DNA from: Lachnospira sp. UBA4285
Lineage (GTDB): Bacteria > Bacillota > Clostridia > Lachnospirales > Lachnospiraceae
Length of the DNA: 11,072 nucleotides
Direction: 5' to 3'
NCBI GenBank assembly: GCA_002394965.1
Contig: DGVL01000135.1
Span: 1 to 11,072 of the forward strand
Shown here: in pieces, positions 1-6,987 of the stretch
Position numbering within the stretch: the stretch's first letter is position 1
Layout: the number at the start of each line of letters is the position of its first letter
Translations under genes and position numbers: made by a program
The notes under the pieces: generated by a model
What the model was told of the DNA's origin: nothing
The model's database searches: none
Seen by the model: only the letters and a program-made list of their open reading frames with translations

Positions 1-1197
1 GGTATCGCGGCCCACTGGAAGTACAAGGAAGGCATACAGGGAAAGCCGGCGGACGCCGAGGAGAGCAAGCTCACGTGGCTGAGGCAGCTCCTCGAGTGGC
101 AGAAGGAGATGCCGGACAACGAGGAGTTCATCAACAGCGTGAAAGACGACTTCTCACTGCTCTCTGAGAAAGTATACTGCTTCACGCCGTCCGGCGATGT
201 CAAACCGCTGCCGGCCGGGTCCTGTCCCGTCGATTTCGCGTACGCCATCCACTCGGCGGTCGGAAACCGCATGGTCGGCGCTAGGGTCAACGGCCAGCTG
301 GTGAATATCGACTACAAGCTGAAGTCCGGGGATCAGGTGGAGATCATCACGTCCCAGAATTCCAAGGGCCCGAGCCGGGACTGGCTCAACATCGTCAAGT
401 CGCCGCAGGCCCGCAACAAGATCAACCAGTGGTTCAAGAAGAATCTCAAAGAGGACAACATCGCCCGCGGCAAGGATCTCCTGCAGGCCTACTGCAAGAA
501 CCGCGGCATCCAGCTGCCTGAGCTTCTTAAGCCGGAGTTCATGGACAAGACCTGCAGCAAGTACGGCTACCGGGACTGGGATTCGCTCCTGGCTTCTGTC
601 GGACACGGAGGCCTGAAGGAGGGACAGGTCGTCAACAAGCTGCAGGATGAGTACGAGAAGAAACGCAAGGCGTCACTCACCGACGCAGACGTGCTCAGAA
701 GCATCTCGGAGGACGCAAAGGAGAGGCCGGCCGACAAGAACTCCACCGGCGTGCTGATCAAGGGTGTCCGGGACCTGAGTGTCCGCTTCTCCAAGTGCTG
801 CAATCCGGTGCCTGGCGACGAGATCATCGGCTATATCACCCGGGGGCGCGGCATCACGATCCACCGCACGGACTGCGTAAACGTTCTGAGTCTGCCGGCT
901 TCCGAGAGAAACCGCCTTGTCGAGGCGCAGTGGGAGCACACGACGAGCAAGAACGGCAGCTATGCGGCGGAGCTGACTCTCTACGGCCTGAACCGCGTCG
1001 GCCTGCTCATCGATGTATCCAAGATCTTCAGCGATGCGGAGATCGATGTGAAGTTTCTCAACAGCCGCACCAACAAGCACGAGCAGGCAACGATCAACGT
1101 GGGCTTTGATGTGCGCGACAAGGATGAGCTTGCCCGCATCGAGGGGAAGCTGCGCAAGATCAAGGGCGTCACAGATGTTGCCCGCACGACGGGCTGA
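1..1197 (+). CDS. relA: RelA/SpoT-family (p)ppGpp synthetase/hydrolase, C-terminal part (5' truncated by window)
   Basis: This is the regulatory half of a long Rel enzyme, which makes and/or degrades the stringent-response alarmone (p)ppGpp at the ribosome. The frame is open from base 1 and gives 398 codons; the hydrolase domain and most of the synthetase domain lie upstream of the window. The first codons read GIAAHWKYKEG, the conserved end of the synthetase domain. A TGS domain follows at about codons 58-118 (VYCFTPSGDVKPLPAG), then a helical region. The zinc-finger-like/RIS segment is at about 262-292 with a Cys-Cys pair (FSKCCNPVPGDEI, Cys 266-267) and a further HRTDC. A C-terminal ACT domain spans about 320-396 and ends in GVTDVART. 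All C-terminal domains are intact, so this is a long Rel and not a small alarmone synthetase. Whether it is bifunctional cannot be judged here. An MBL hydrolase gene follows 23 bases later, probably in the same operon. Confidence 0.95.
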   Translation, partial: GIAAHWKYKEGIQGKPADAEESKLTWLRQLLEWQKEMPDNEEFINSVKDDFSLLSEKVYCFTPSGDVKPLPAGSCPVDFAYAIHSAVGNRMVGARVNGQLVNIDYKLKSGDQVEIITSQNSKGPSRDWLNIVKSPQARNKINQWFKKNLKEDNIARGKDLLQAYCKNRGIQLPELLKPEFMDKTCSKYGYRDWDSLLASVGHGGLKEGQVVNKLQDEYEKKRKASLTDADVLRSISEDAKERPADKNSTGVLIKGVRDLSVRFSKCCNPVPGDEIIGYITRGRGITIHRTDCVNVLSLPASERNRLVEAQWEHTTSKNGSYAAELTLYGLNRVGLLIDVSKIFSDAEIDVKFLNSRTNKHEQATINVGFDVRDKDELARIEGKLRKIKGVTDVARTTG

Positions 1198-1220
1198 CAC
1201 GGGACTGGAGGAGGTCAACT

Positions 1221-1871
1221 ATGCCGGATCAGAAAGGAAAGGCCGGTATTCGGATTGACGGCCGCATCGTCGGCCCCATCGGCACCAACTGCTATCTACT
1301 GGTCAATGAGACGAGACACGAGGGCGTCATCATTGACCCGGGCTTTGAACCGGAGAGGATCACGGCAATGGTGCGCAAAGACGGCGTAAAGGCGAAGGCA
1401 GTGCTCATCACGCATGCGCATTTCGATCATATAAGCAAAGCGCGTGAGACAGCCGACGCGCTCGGCGTTCCGGTTCTTGCCCCGGAGGCAGACAGAAGGC
1501 TAATGAGCGACTGTCACTCCAACCTCTCGGAGCTGATGGGGTATGGCAGCGTGACACTTGTTCCGGACAGATTCCTTGCGGACGGCGAGCTGCTCACACT
1601 GGCGGGGATCTCTATCCGATGCCTGCTCACGCCGGGGCACACGCCGGGCGGCATGTGTTACTATGTACCGGGAGCAGATGCCGTTTTTTCCGGCGACACA
1701 TTATTCCTGGAGTCGGTGGGGCGCACGGACTTTCCGGGTGGCAGCATGAGCGCTATCGTGCACTCCGTGCGGGATATCCTCATGAAACTGCCGGACGAAA
1801 CGACGGTATATCCGGGCCATGGCGCGCTGACCACCATCGGCCACGAGAGGGAGAACAACCCATATCTATGA
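1221..1871 (+). CDS. MBL-fold metallo-hydrolase, glyoxalase II-like
   Basis: This is a 216-residue cytoplasmic metallo-beta-lactamase-fold hydrolase of the compact glyoxalase II-like (YqgX/GloB-like) group. The dinuclear metal-site motifs appear in order: THAHFDH at residues 64-70, TPGHTPGG with His140, SGDT with Asp159, GRTDFPGG at 168-174, and YPGHG with His200; it ends in a typical HERENNPYL tail. No signal peptide or membrane segment is seen. The start is supported by a strong GGAGGAGGT at 1207-1215, five bases upstream. It lies 23 bases after rel and its stop overlaps the hemZ start as ATGA, so translation is probably coupled. The natural substrate is not established for most of these short homologues. 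Thioester hydrolysis, such as S-lactoylglutathione-like or bacillithiol-type conjugates, is a family-based guess. The family call is firm and the substrate is unknown. Confidence 0.92.
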   Translation: MPDQKGKAGIRIDGRIVGPIGTNCYLLVNETRHEGVIIDPGFEPERITAMVRKDGVKAKAVLITHAHFDHISKARETADALGVPVLAPEADRRLMSDCHSNLSELMGYGSVTLVPDRFLADGELLTLAGISIRCLLTPGHTPGGMCYYVPGADAVFSGDTLFLESVGRTDFPGGSMSAIVHSVRDILMKLPDETTVYPGHGALTTIGHERENNPYL

Positions 1872-3343
1872 ATACGATCATCCTGGACGTGTGCGATCCG
1901 CAGTACTATGACGATGCGGTCGTGCTCGTCCGCTCATTTTTTCCGAGAACGGAAGTCATGCGGCCGGGCGAGGCAAGGGACACGTCAGCGCCGCTTCTTT
2001 CAGAAAAATCACTGCCAGAGGGGCCGGTCATCCGGCACCTGCCCGCCTCAGACACTCTCTTTGTGCGCCCGCAGATCCCGGACAGTACGTCCGGTGAGAA
2101 CGGCAGCCTTCCTGACAAGAAGGAAAGGCACGAGACGTTTAAGAGGGAACTGTACCGGGACCTCTCGCAGTATACAGGGCGCACTCTGCCCTGGGGGTAT
2201 CTCACAGGGGTGCGGCCGAGCAAGATCGCATTCGCTATGCTGCAGGAAGGCGCCGGCGAGAAGGCGATCCTGGAGGAATTTGAAAAGAAGCATCTGTGCC
2301 GGGACGACAAGGCGCGTCTTGCGCTCACGGTCGCGAGACGCGAGCGGGAGATCCTGGGAACACGGGATTTTAAAGACGGTTACAGTCTGTACATCGGCAT
2401 TCCATTCTGCCCGACGACATGCCTGTACTGCTCGTTTCCGTCGTACCCGGTCGCCGGACACAAGGACCAGGTGGAGCCGTACATCGACGCGCTGATCCGG
2501 GAAATGCGCGCGAGCGCAGACATTATGCGGGGAAAGCGCCTCGACACGGTGTATTTCGGCGGCGGTACGCCGACAGCTCTTTCCAGTGGGCAGCTGGACC
2601 GGCTGCTGACGGCCCTTGAGGAAATATTCCCGGTCGGCGAGGCGCTTGAGCTCACGGTGGAGGCCGGGCGGCCGGATTCCGTGACGCCGCAGAAGATGGA
2701 GACGCTGAGACGACATAACGTGACGCGCGTCTCGGTCAACCCGCAGACGATGAATGATGACACGCTGGCGCTCATCGGGCGCCGCCACAGCGCGGATCAG
2801 GTGCGGGAGGCTTTTCACATGGCGCGCGCGGCCGGATTTGACAACATCAATATGGACATGATCCTCGGACTCCCCGGGGAAGATGAGCCGGAAGTGAAAA
2901 AGACGCTCGAGGAGATCGAGGCGCTGGGCCCGGAGAGCCTGACGGTGCACTCGCTGGCGATCAAGCGGGCGGCGGCCCTGAACGTGCAGAGAATTCTGTA
3001 CCGGGATCTGTCGCTTGTGAACTCGGACGCGCTTGTCAGCCTGACACATGAGGCGGCGGCGCGTATGGGGCTTTCACCCTACTATATGTACCGGCAGAAG
3101 AACATGACGGGGAATTTCGAGAATGTAGGATTTGCGAAAGTCGGAAAGGAATGCCTGTACAACATCCTGATCATGGAGGAGGTGCAGACGATCGTCGCCT
3201 GCGGCGCCGGTGCCGCGACCAAGCGGGTCTTCCCGAACGGCCGCATCGAGCGGGCGATGAATGTCAAGGACATCGACAGTTATATTCGGCGCACAGATGA
3301 GATGGCAGATCGCAAGCGGAAACTCTTTTCGCTTTCTGTTTGA
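1868..3343 (+). CDS. hemZ: Radical-SAM coproporphyrinogen dehydrogenase-like protein HemZ
   Basis: This 491-residue radical-SAM protein belongs to the HemN-related HemZ group, assigned to oxygen-independent coproporphyrinogen III to protoporphyrinogen chemistry. An N-terminal accessory region of about 165 residues, typical of HemZ and absent from short HemN/HemW, is followed by the 4Fe-4S/SAM motif IGIPFCPTTCLYCSF (Cys181, Cys185, Cys188). Further HemN-like motifs are VYFGGGTPTAL at about 228-238, VNPQTMNDDTLALIGRRH and NMDMILGLPGE. The frame stays open upstream to 1619, but the ATG at 1868 gives the family length and overlaps the preceding stop as ATGA. An AGGGAG sits at 1848-1853, rather far upstream, so coupling probably matters. 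No other heme-pathway gene is in the window, and in heme-poor Clostridia the real substrate of this protein is uncertain. The family call is strong and the reaction is inferred. Confidence 0.9.
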   Translation: MNTIILDVCDPQYYDDAVVLVRSFFPRTEVMRPGEARDTSAPLLSEKSLPEGPVIRHLPASDTLFVRPQIPDSTSGENGSLPDKKERHETFKRELYRDLSQYTGRTLPWGYLTGVRPSKIAFAMLQEGAGEKAILEEFEKKHLCRDDKARLALTVARREREILGTRDFKDGYSLYIGIPFCPTTCLYCSFPSYPVAGHKDQVEPYIDALIREMRASADIMRGKRLDTVYFGGGTPTALSSGQLDRLLTALEEIFPVGEALELTVEAGRPDSVTPQKMETLRRHNVTRVSVNPQTMNDDTLALIGRRHSADQVREAFHMARAAGFDNINMDMILGLPGEDEPEVKKTLEEIEALGPESLTVHSLAIKRAAALNVQRILYRDLSLVNSDALVSLTHEAAARMGLSPYYMYRQKNMTGNFENVGFAKVGKECLYNILIMEEVQTIVACGAGAATKRVFPNGRIERAMNVKDIDSYIRRTDEMADRKRKLFSLSV

Positions 3344-3368
3344 CTTACAGGCCGCGCGTGACTAAACT
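3340..3368 (+). promoter_or_regulatory. Putative sigma-A-type promoter for aspS-glyA
   Basis: A TTGACT -35 box at 3340-3345 overlaps the hemZ stop codon and lies exactly 17 bases before TAAACT at 3363-3368 (four of six consensus bases). The predicted start is near 3375, about 54 bases before the aspS ATG. The -35 box and following TA match those of the promoter proposed ahead of the glycine riboswitch (TTGACTTA in both). Motif-only call. Confidence 0.45.
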
Positions 3369-3378
3369 GATATGCATA

Positions 3379-3398
3379 ACAGCTCCGGGTGGGGCTGT
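3379..3398 (+). other. Leader/intergenic hairpin between hemZ and aspS
   Basis: ACAGCTCC (3379-3386) pairs with GGGGCTGT (3391-3398) over eight base pairs, one of them G-U, around a GGGT loop. The only T-rich stretch after it (AAGTTTTCTGTT) begins a few bases away, so it is a weak terminator candidate for hemZ. If the promoter at 3340-3368 is real, the hairpin instead sits at the 5' end of the aspS mRNA, where it could act in stability or attenuation. The roughly 85-base gap is too short for a T-box leader. Confidence 0.4.
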
Positions 3399-3428
3399 CA
3401 AGTTTTCTGTTAAGAGGGGATTGTATTC

Positions 3429-5213
3429 ATGCCTGAATCAATGGTCGGACTGAAAAGAAGTCATCGCTGCACGGAAGTCAGCAGCGCGGACATCGGCAAG
3501 ACGGTGACCGTCATGGGATGGGTCGCAAAGAGACGGAACCTCGGCGCCCTGATCTTCGTTGATCTGCGGGACCGCTCCGGAATTCTTCAGATTCTGTTTG
3601 ATGAAAATAAGCTGGGAGAGACGAATTTCAAGAAGGCCTACCAGCTTCGCTCGGAATTCGTCATTGCCGTCGTCGGCACGGTCACAAAGCGCTCCGGAGC
3701 TATAAATCCGAACCTTGCGACCGGGAACATCGAGATCGTGGCGCAGCAGCTGCGCATTCTCTCGGAGGCAGCCACGCCGCCGTTCCCGATCGAGGAGAAT
3801 ATCTCCACGAAGGAGGATATCCGTCTGCGCTACCGCACGCTGGATCTGCGCCGGCCGGACCTGCAGCGCAACATCATGATGCGCAGCAAGGTCGCTACGC
3901 TCATCCGCCAGTTTATGGCGAAGGAGGGGTTCCTGGAGATCGAGACGCCGACTCTGATCCGCTCTACGCCGGAGGGCGCCAGGGACTTCCTGGTTCCGAG
4001 CCGCCTTCACGCCGGCGAGTTCTACGCTCTGCCTCAGTCTCCGCAGCTGTTCAAGCAGCTCCTGATGTGCGCGGGGTATGACCGCTATATTCAGCTGGCA
4101 AGATGCTACCGCGACGAGGACCTGCGGGCGGACCGCCAGCCGGAATTCACCCAGGTCGACATGGAGCTGTCCTTCGTCGATGTGGACGATGTGATCGATG
4201 TAAATGAGCGCCTCCTTCACTTCATCTTCAAGGAAGTGCTGAACGTGGATGTGCCGCTGCCGATCCAGCGCATGACCTGGGATGAGTGCATGAACCGCTT
4301 CGGTTCGGACAAGCCGGACCTGCGCTTTGGCATGGAACTCAAGGATATCAGCGATCTTGTCGGAAACTGTGGCTTCTCCGTCTTCACCGGTGCCATCAAG
4401 GCCGGCGGAACAGTTCGCGGCATCAACGTGAAGGGCCAGGGCGGCATGTCCAGAAAGAAGATCGACGCGCTGACCGATTTTGCAAAGGGATACGGTGCGA
4501 AAGGGCTCGCATGGATTGCCCTGCACGAGGATGGCACTGTGAAGTCTTCGTTTGCGAAGTTCATGACGGATGACGAGATGAAGGCGATCTGCGGCAGGCT
4601 GGAAGCTGAGCCTGGGGATCTGCTGCTTTTTGCCGCGGACCGCAGGAAGACAGTATGGGCGGTTCTGGGCGCACTGCGCGTGGAGCTGGCCGAGCAGCTG
4701 GGGATGCGCCACAAGGACGAGTACCGCTTTCTCTGGGTCACGGAGTTCCCGCAGTTTGAGTGGTCTGACGAAGAGAACCGCTGGGTGGCGATGCATCACC
4801 CATTTACCATGCCGATGGACGAGGATCTGGACAGACTGGAGTCCGATCCGGGTTCCGTCCGGGCGAAGGCCTATGACATCACGCTGAATGGCGTCGAGAT
4901 CGGCGGCGGCTCCGTTCGTATTCATCAGGCGGATGTACAGGAGCGTATGTTCGCAGCACTGGGCATCAGCCCCGAGGATCAGCAGAAAAAGTTCGGCTTC
5001 CTTCTGGATGCCTTTAAGTACGGAGTTCCGCCGCACGCAGGACTTGCTTACGGCCTTGACCGACTCGTGATGCTGATGGCGAAGGCCGACAGCATCCGCG
5101 ATGTCATCGCGTTCCCGAAGAACAAGGACGCAGTGGACCTGATGTGCGAGGCACCGAACACGGTCGATGCGCAGCAGCTGGATGAACTGCACATCGACGT
5201 AGAAGAGTCGTGA
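3429..5213 (+). CDS. aspS: Aspartyl-tRNA synthetase (bacterial type, GAD-domain containing)
   Basis: This 594-residue class II synthetase charges tRNA-Asp with aspartate in the cytoplasm. The N-terminal OB-fold anticodon-binding domain covers about residues 10-115 (GWVAKRRNLGALIFVDLRDRSG). Motif 2 is ARCYRDEDLRADRQPEFTQ at 224-242. The bacterial GAD insertion lies at about 290-410. The FTMP/GGGSVRIH block follows, then motif 3, GLAYGLDRLVMLM, at 538-550. Length and domain order are those of the full bacterial enzyme. The residue matching E. coli Leu30 is Leu38; non-discriminating AspRS enzymes usually have His there, so this one is probably discriminating and specific for tRNA-Asp (inference). 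The ATG is preceded by AGAGGGGA at 3413-3420, eight bases away. The stop overlaps an in-frame GTG of the glyA reading frame, and no terminator separates the two genes, which suggests cotranscription with glyA. Confidence 0.97.
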   Translation: MPESMVGLKRSHRCTEVSSADIGKTVTVMGWVAKRRNLGALIFVDLRDRSGILQILFDENKLGETNFKKAYQLRSEFVIAVVGTVTKRSGAINPNLATGNIEIVAQQLRILSEAATPPFPIEENISTKEDIRLRYRTLDLRRPDLQRNIMMRSKVATLIRQFMAKEGFLEIETPTLIRSTPEGARDFLVPSRLHAGEFYALPQSPQLFKQLLMCAGYDRYIQLARCYRDEDLRADRQPEFTQVDMELSFVDVDDVIDVNERLLHFIFKEVLNVDVPLPIQRMTWDECMNRFGSDKPDLRFGMELKDISDLVGNCGFSVFTGAIKAGGTVRGINVKGQGGMSRKKIDALTDFAKGYGAKGLAWIALHEDGTVKSSFAKFMTDDEMKAICGRLEAEPGDLLLFAADRRKTVWAVLGALRVELAEQLGMRHKDEYRFLWVTEFPQFEWSDEENRWVAMHHPFTMPMDEDLDRLESDPGSVRAKAYDITLNGVEIGGGSVRIHQADVQERMFAALGISPEDQQKKFGFLLDAFKYGVPPHAGLAYGLDRLVMLMAKADSIRDVIAFPKNKDAVDLMCEAPNTVDAQQLDELHIDVEES

Positions 5214-5240
5214 CGGATCAGGACGTCCTGCGTCAGGGAG

Positions 5241-5247
5241 AAAGGAG
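5241..5247 (+). promoter_or_regulatory. Shine-Dalgarno site that fixes the glyA start
   Basis: AAAGGAG lies seven bases before the ATG at 5255. It favours that ATG over the in-frame GTG at 5210, which overlaps the aspS stop and would add 15 residues that SHMT proteins lack. Confidence 0.8.
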
Positions 5248-5254
5248 ACAGGGG

Positions 5255-6496
5255 ATGTATTCACTGGATGAGGTGAGAGCGGTCGACCCGGAAGTGGCGT
5301 CGGCGATCGAACAGGAGCTCGGCCGTCAGCGCGACCACATTGAGCTGATCGCCAGCGAAAATATTGTCAGCAAGGCAGTCATGGCGGCCATGGGCAGTGT
5401 CCTCACGAACAAGTACGCGGAAGGCTACCCGGGGCACCGCTACTATGGCGGCTGTGAGTATGTGGACATTGTGGAGGATCTGGCACGCGAGCGCGCAAAG
5501 AAACTGTTCAACTGCACGTATGCGAACGTACAGCCACATTCCGGTGCGCAGGCCAATCTCGCGGCATTCTTCGCGATGATGGAGCCGGGCGACACCTACA
5601 TGGGGATGAGTCTTGATGCGGGCGGCCACCTGTCTCACGGCTCACCGGTCAACATATCCGGGAAGTATTTCCATCAGGTCCCTTACGGCGTCAACTCTGA
5701 CGGTTTCATCGACTACGATGAAGTGGAGAGGATTGCAAAGGAGTGCCGCCCGAAGATGATCATCGCCGGCGCTTCCTGCTACGCGAGAATCATCGATTTC
5801 AAGCGCTTCCGCGAGATCTGTGATGAAGTGGGCGCGTATCTCATGGTCGATATCGCACACATCGCGGGGCTTGTCGCAGCAGGTCTTCATCCGAGCCCGT
5901 TCCCGTACGCCGATGTGGTGACAACGACGACGCACAAGACACTGCGGGGCCCGCGCGGCGGCATGATCCTGGCTTCCCAGGAGACGGCCGATGCCCTCAA
6001 GCTCAACAAATGTGTCTTCCCCGGCATCCAGGGCGGCCCGCTGATGCACGTCATTGCTGCCAAGGCGGTATGTTTCAAAGAAGCGCTGGACCCGTCATTC
6101 AAGGTCTACGCGCAGAATATCCTGAACAACGCGCAGGCACTCTGCAAGGCGCTCCAGGCAAGGGGATATGACATTGTGTCCGGCGGTACGGACAACCACC
6201 TGATGTGTGTTGACCTGCGCAGCAAGGACAGGACCGGCAGAGAGGTCGAGAAGCTTCTTGACGCAGCCGGCATCACGGTCAACAAGGAATCAGTGCCGGA
6301 CGACCCGAAATCTCCGTTCGTGACAAGCGGCATCCGTCTTGGAACGCCGGCCGTCACCACGCGCGGATTCACGGTGGATGACATGGATCGTGTCGCCGAG
6401 GCGATGGATCTTCTGATCAGTGACTACGATGCGAATCACGAGCGCGCAGAAGTTATCGTGAAGGAACTCACGGACGCGCATCCGATCTACCGGTGA
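5255..6496 (+). CDS. glyA: Serine hydroxymethyltransferase
   Basis: This PLP enzyme interconverts serine plus tetrahydrofolate with glycine plus 5,10-methylene-THF. It is the main source of one-carbon units and of glycine. The 413-residue length from ATG 5255 is normal for bacterial SHMT. Hallmarks are HIELIASENIVS near the N-terminus, NKYAEGYPGHRYYGG at 52-66, VQPHSGAQAN at 92-101, the AHIAGLVAAG block with Asp199 at 199-210, and the PLP lysine in VTTTTHKTLRGPRGG, with Lys228. The C-terminal substrate region (VTSGIRLGTPAVTTRG) is also intact. The start is set by AAAGGAG at 5241-5247. It lies 41 bases after aspS without a terminator, so it probably shares the aspS transcript. Two intrinsic terminators follow its stop. 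Directly beyond them is a glycine riboswitch controlling an amino-acid symporter, which places glycine synthesis and transport side by side. Confidence 0.97.
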   Translation: MYSLDEVRAVDPEVASAIEQELGRQRDHIELIASENIVSKAVMAAMGSVLTNKYAEGYPGHRYYGGCEYVDIVEDLARERAKKLFNCTYANVQPHSGAQANLAAFFAMMEPGDTYMGMSLDAGGHLSHGSPVNISGKYFHQVPYGVNSDGFIDYDEVERIAKECRPKMIIAGASCYARIIDFKRFREICDEVGAYLMVDIAHIAGLVAAGLHPSPFPYADVVTTTTHKTLRGPRGGMILASQETADALKLNKCVFPGIQGGPLMHVIAAKAVCFKEALDPSFKVYAQNILNNAQALCKALQARGYDIVSGGTDNHLMCVDLRSKDRTGREVEKLLDAAGITVNKESVPDDPKSPFVTSGIRLGTPAVTTRGFTVDDMDRVAEAMDLLISDYDANHERAEVIVKELTDAHPIYR

Positions 6497-6515
6497 GTTT
6501 CTGGAATGTGGGAAA

Positions 6516-6550
6516 CCCCGTGGCGGAATCTTTTCTGTCATGGGGCTTTT
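6516..6550 (+). terminator. Intrinsic terminator 1 after glyA
   Basis: A 13-bp stem with three G-U pairs runs from CCCCGTGGCGGAA (6516-6528) to the complementary arm at 6533-6545, around a TCTT loop, and is followed by CTTTT. It begins 19 bases after the glyA stop. Confidence 0.8.
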
Positions 6551-6556
6551 CTGGTG

Positions 6557-6583
6557 AGCCCCCTGTCAGGGGGCTTTTCTTTT
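6557..6583 (+). terminator. Intrinsic terminator 2 after glyA
   Basis: AGCCCCC (6557-6563) pairs perfectly with GGGGGCT (6569-6575) around a TGTCA loop and runs straight into TTTTCTTTT. It lies just before the promoter of the glycine riboswitch unit. Its 5' arm could also pair with the 3' arm of terminator 1 (GGGGCT at 6542-6547 with AGCCCC at 6557-6562), so the two hairpins compete. Confidence 0.88.
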
Positions 6584-6587
6584 GCCC

Positions 6588-6616
6588 TTGACTTATCGTA
6601 AATTTATGTTTACAGT
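6588..6616 (+). promoter_or_regulatory. Putative promoter of the glycine riboswitch / symporter unit
   Basis: TTGACT at 6588-6593 and TACAGT at 6611-6616 are 17 bases apart, in an AT-rich stretch directly after the glyA terminators. The predicted start, near 6622-6624, coincides with the 5' end of the riboswitch fold, which supports the call. Confidence 0.6.
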
Positions 6617-6621
6617 AAACA

Positions 6622-6811
6622 CGTGCGAGTAGAAACTGGCAGGAAAGAGGCCGGAAGGCCCACCGACGGAGTAAAACTCTCAGGTAAAAGAGAACTGTCA
6701 GCGGATCGCGGCTCTGGAGATGCCCGTGCAGTACAGGGAGCCGAAGGGGAAAGTGCGGCGGATGGATATGTCCGCTTCTTACGAATCTCTCAGGCAAAAG
6801 GACAGAGACGG
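6622..6811 (+). ncRNA. Tandem (two-aptamer) glycine riboswitch
   Basis: Two glycine aptamers lie in series. Aptamer 1 (6637-6700) is closed by P1 TGGCAG/CTGTCA. It has a GGCC stem capped by a GGAA tetraloop (6649-6660) and the conserved core CACCGACGGAGTAAA followed by CTCTCAGGTAAAAG. Aptamer 2 (6712-6807) is closed by P1 CTCTG/CAGAG and has GAGCCGAAGGGG and the hallmark ATCTCTCAGGCAAAAGGACAG. In the leader, GCGA (6625-6628) can pair with TCGC of the linker (6706-6709), consistent with the P0/kink-turn helix of tandem glycine riboswitches. It lies on the same strand as and upstream of the AGCS symporter at 6988, with terminator-like hairpins between, so control is probably transcriptional. 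Riboswitches of this class are known upstream of gcv operons and of Na+:alanine/glycine symporters. The polarity (ON or OFF) cannot be settled by eye. Confidence 0.93.
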
Positions 6812-6841
6812 CAACACAGCTGCCTTGACGGCATCTGATGC

Positions 6842-6877
6842 CCGCTTTTATTCTTTTGAAGTGCGGTTTTTCTTTTT
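6842..6877 (+). terminator. Riboswitch expression-platform terminator
   Basis: CCGCTTTT (6842-6849) pairs with AAGTGCGG (6859-6866) with one T-T mismatch and a nine-base loop, and is followed by TTTTTCTTTTT (6867-6877). It stands between the aptamers and the symporter gene, where a glycine-controlled terminator is expected. A second small hairpin, GGCAT/ATGCC (6830-6842), shares its first base and may compete. Confidence 0.65.
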
Positions 6878-6942
6878 CCGCGCCCTGCATCGCCGATGTT
6901 TGTTCTGCCCTTTTTGTGGAAACGGCAGAAACAGCGGTACTC

Positions 6943-6969
6943 TCTGGAAGTGCTTCAGATTTTCTTTTT
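6943..6969 (+). terminator. Second, weaker terminator-like hairpin in the symporter leader
   Basis: TCTGGA (6943-6948) pairs with TTCAGA (6954-6959), one pair being G-U, around a five-base loop, and a T-rich run TTTTCTTTTT (6960-6969) follows. It sits directly before the AGGAGAGGG ribosome-binding site. Its 5' arm repeats seven bases of aptamer 2. The rest of the leader (6878-6942) shows only a TTCTGCC/GGCAGAA hairpin (6903-6909 with 6924-6930) and no gene. Confidence 0.4.
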
Positions 6970-6987
6970 AGGAGAGGGTAAAGTCGG

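Noticed and set aside
1619..1867. Upstream in-frame extension of hemZ inside the MBL hydrolase gene
   Set aside because: It would overlap a well-supported gene by 250 bases and add residues foreign to HemZ. The ATG at 1868 gives the normal length and the ATGA coupling.
3344..3428. T-box leader ahead of aspS
   Set aside because: The gap is far too short and lacks the T-box core and specifier arm.
5210..5254. GTG start for glyA overlapping the aspS stop
   Set aside because: SHMT proteins do not carry the extra 15 residues, and AAAGGAG is placed correctly for ATG 5255.
3438..5264. 608-codon open frame on the - strand opposite aspS
   Set aside because: It mirrors the codon periodicity of a certain aspS gene in GC-rich DNA. 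Its translation is rich in Arg, His, Leu and Gln with no recognisable domain.
6623..6971. Small + strand open frames overlapping the glycine riboswitch and leader
   Set aside because: They coincide with conserved aptamer sequence and a terminator, have no proper ribosome-binding site, and encode nothing recognisable.
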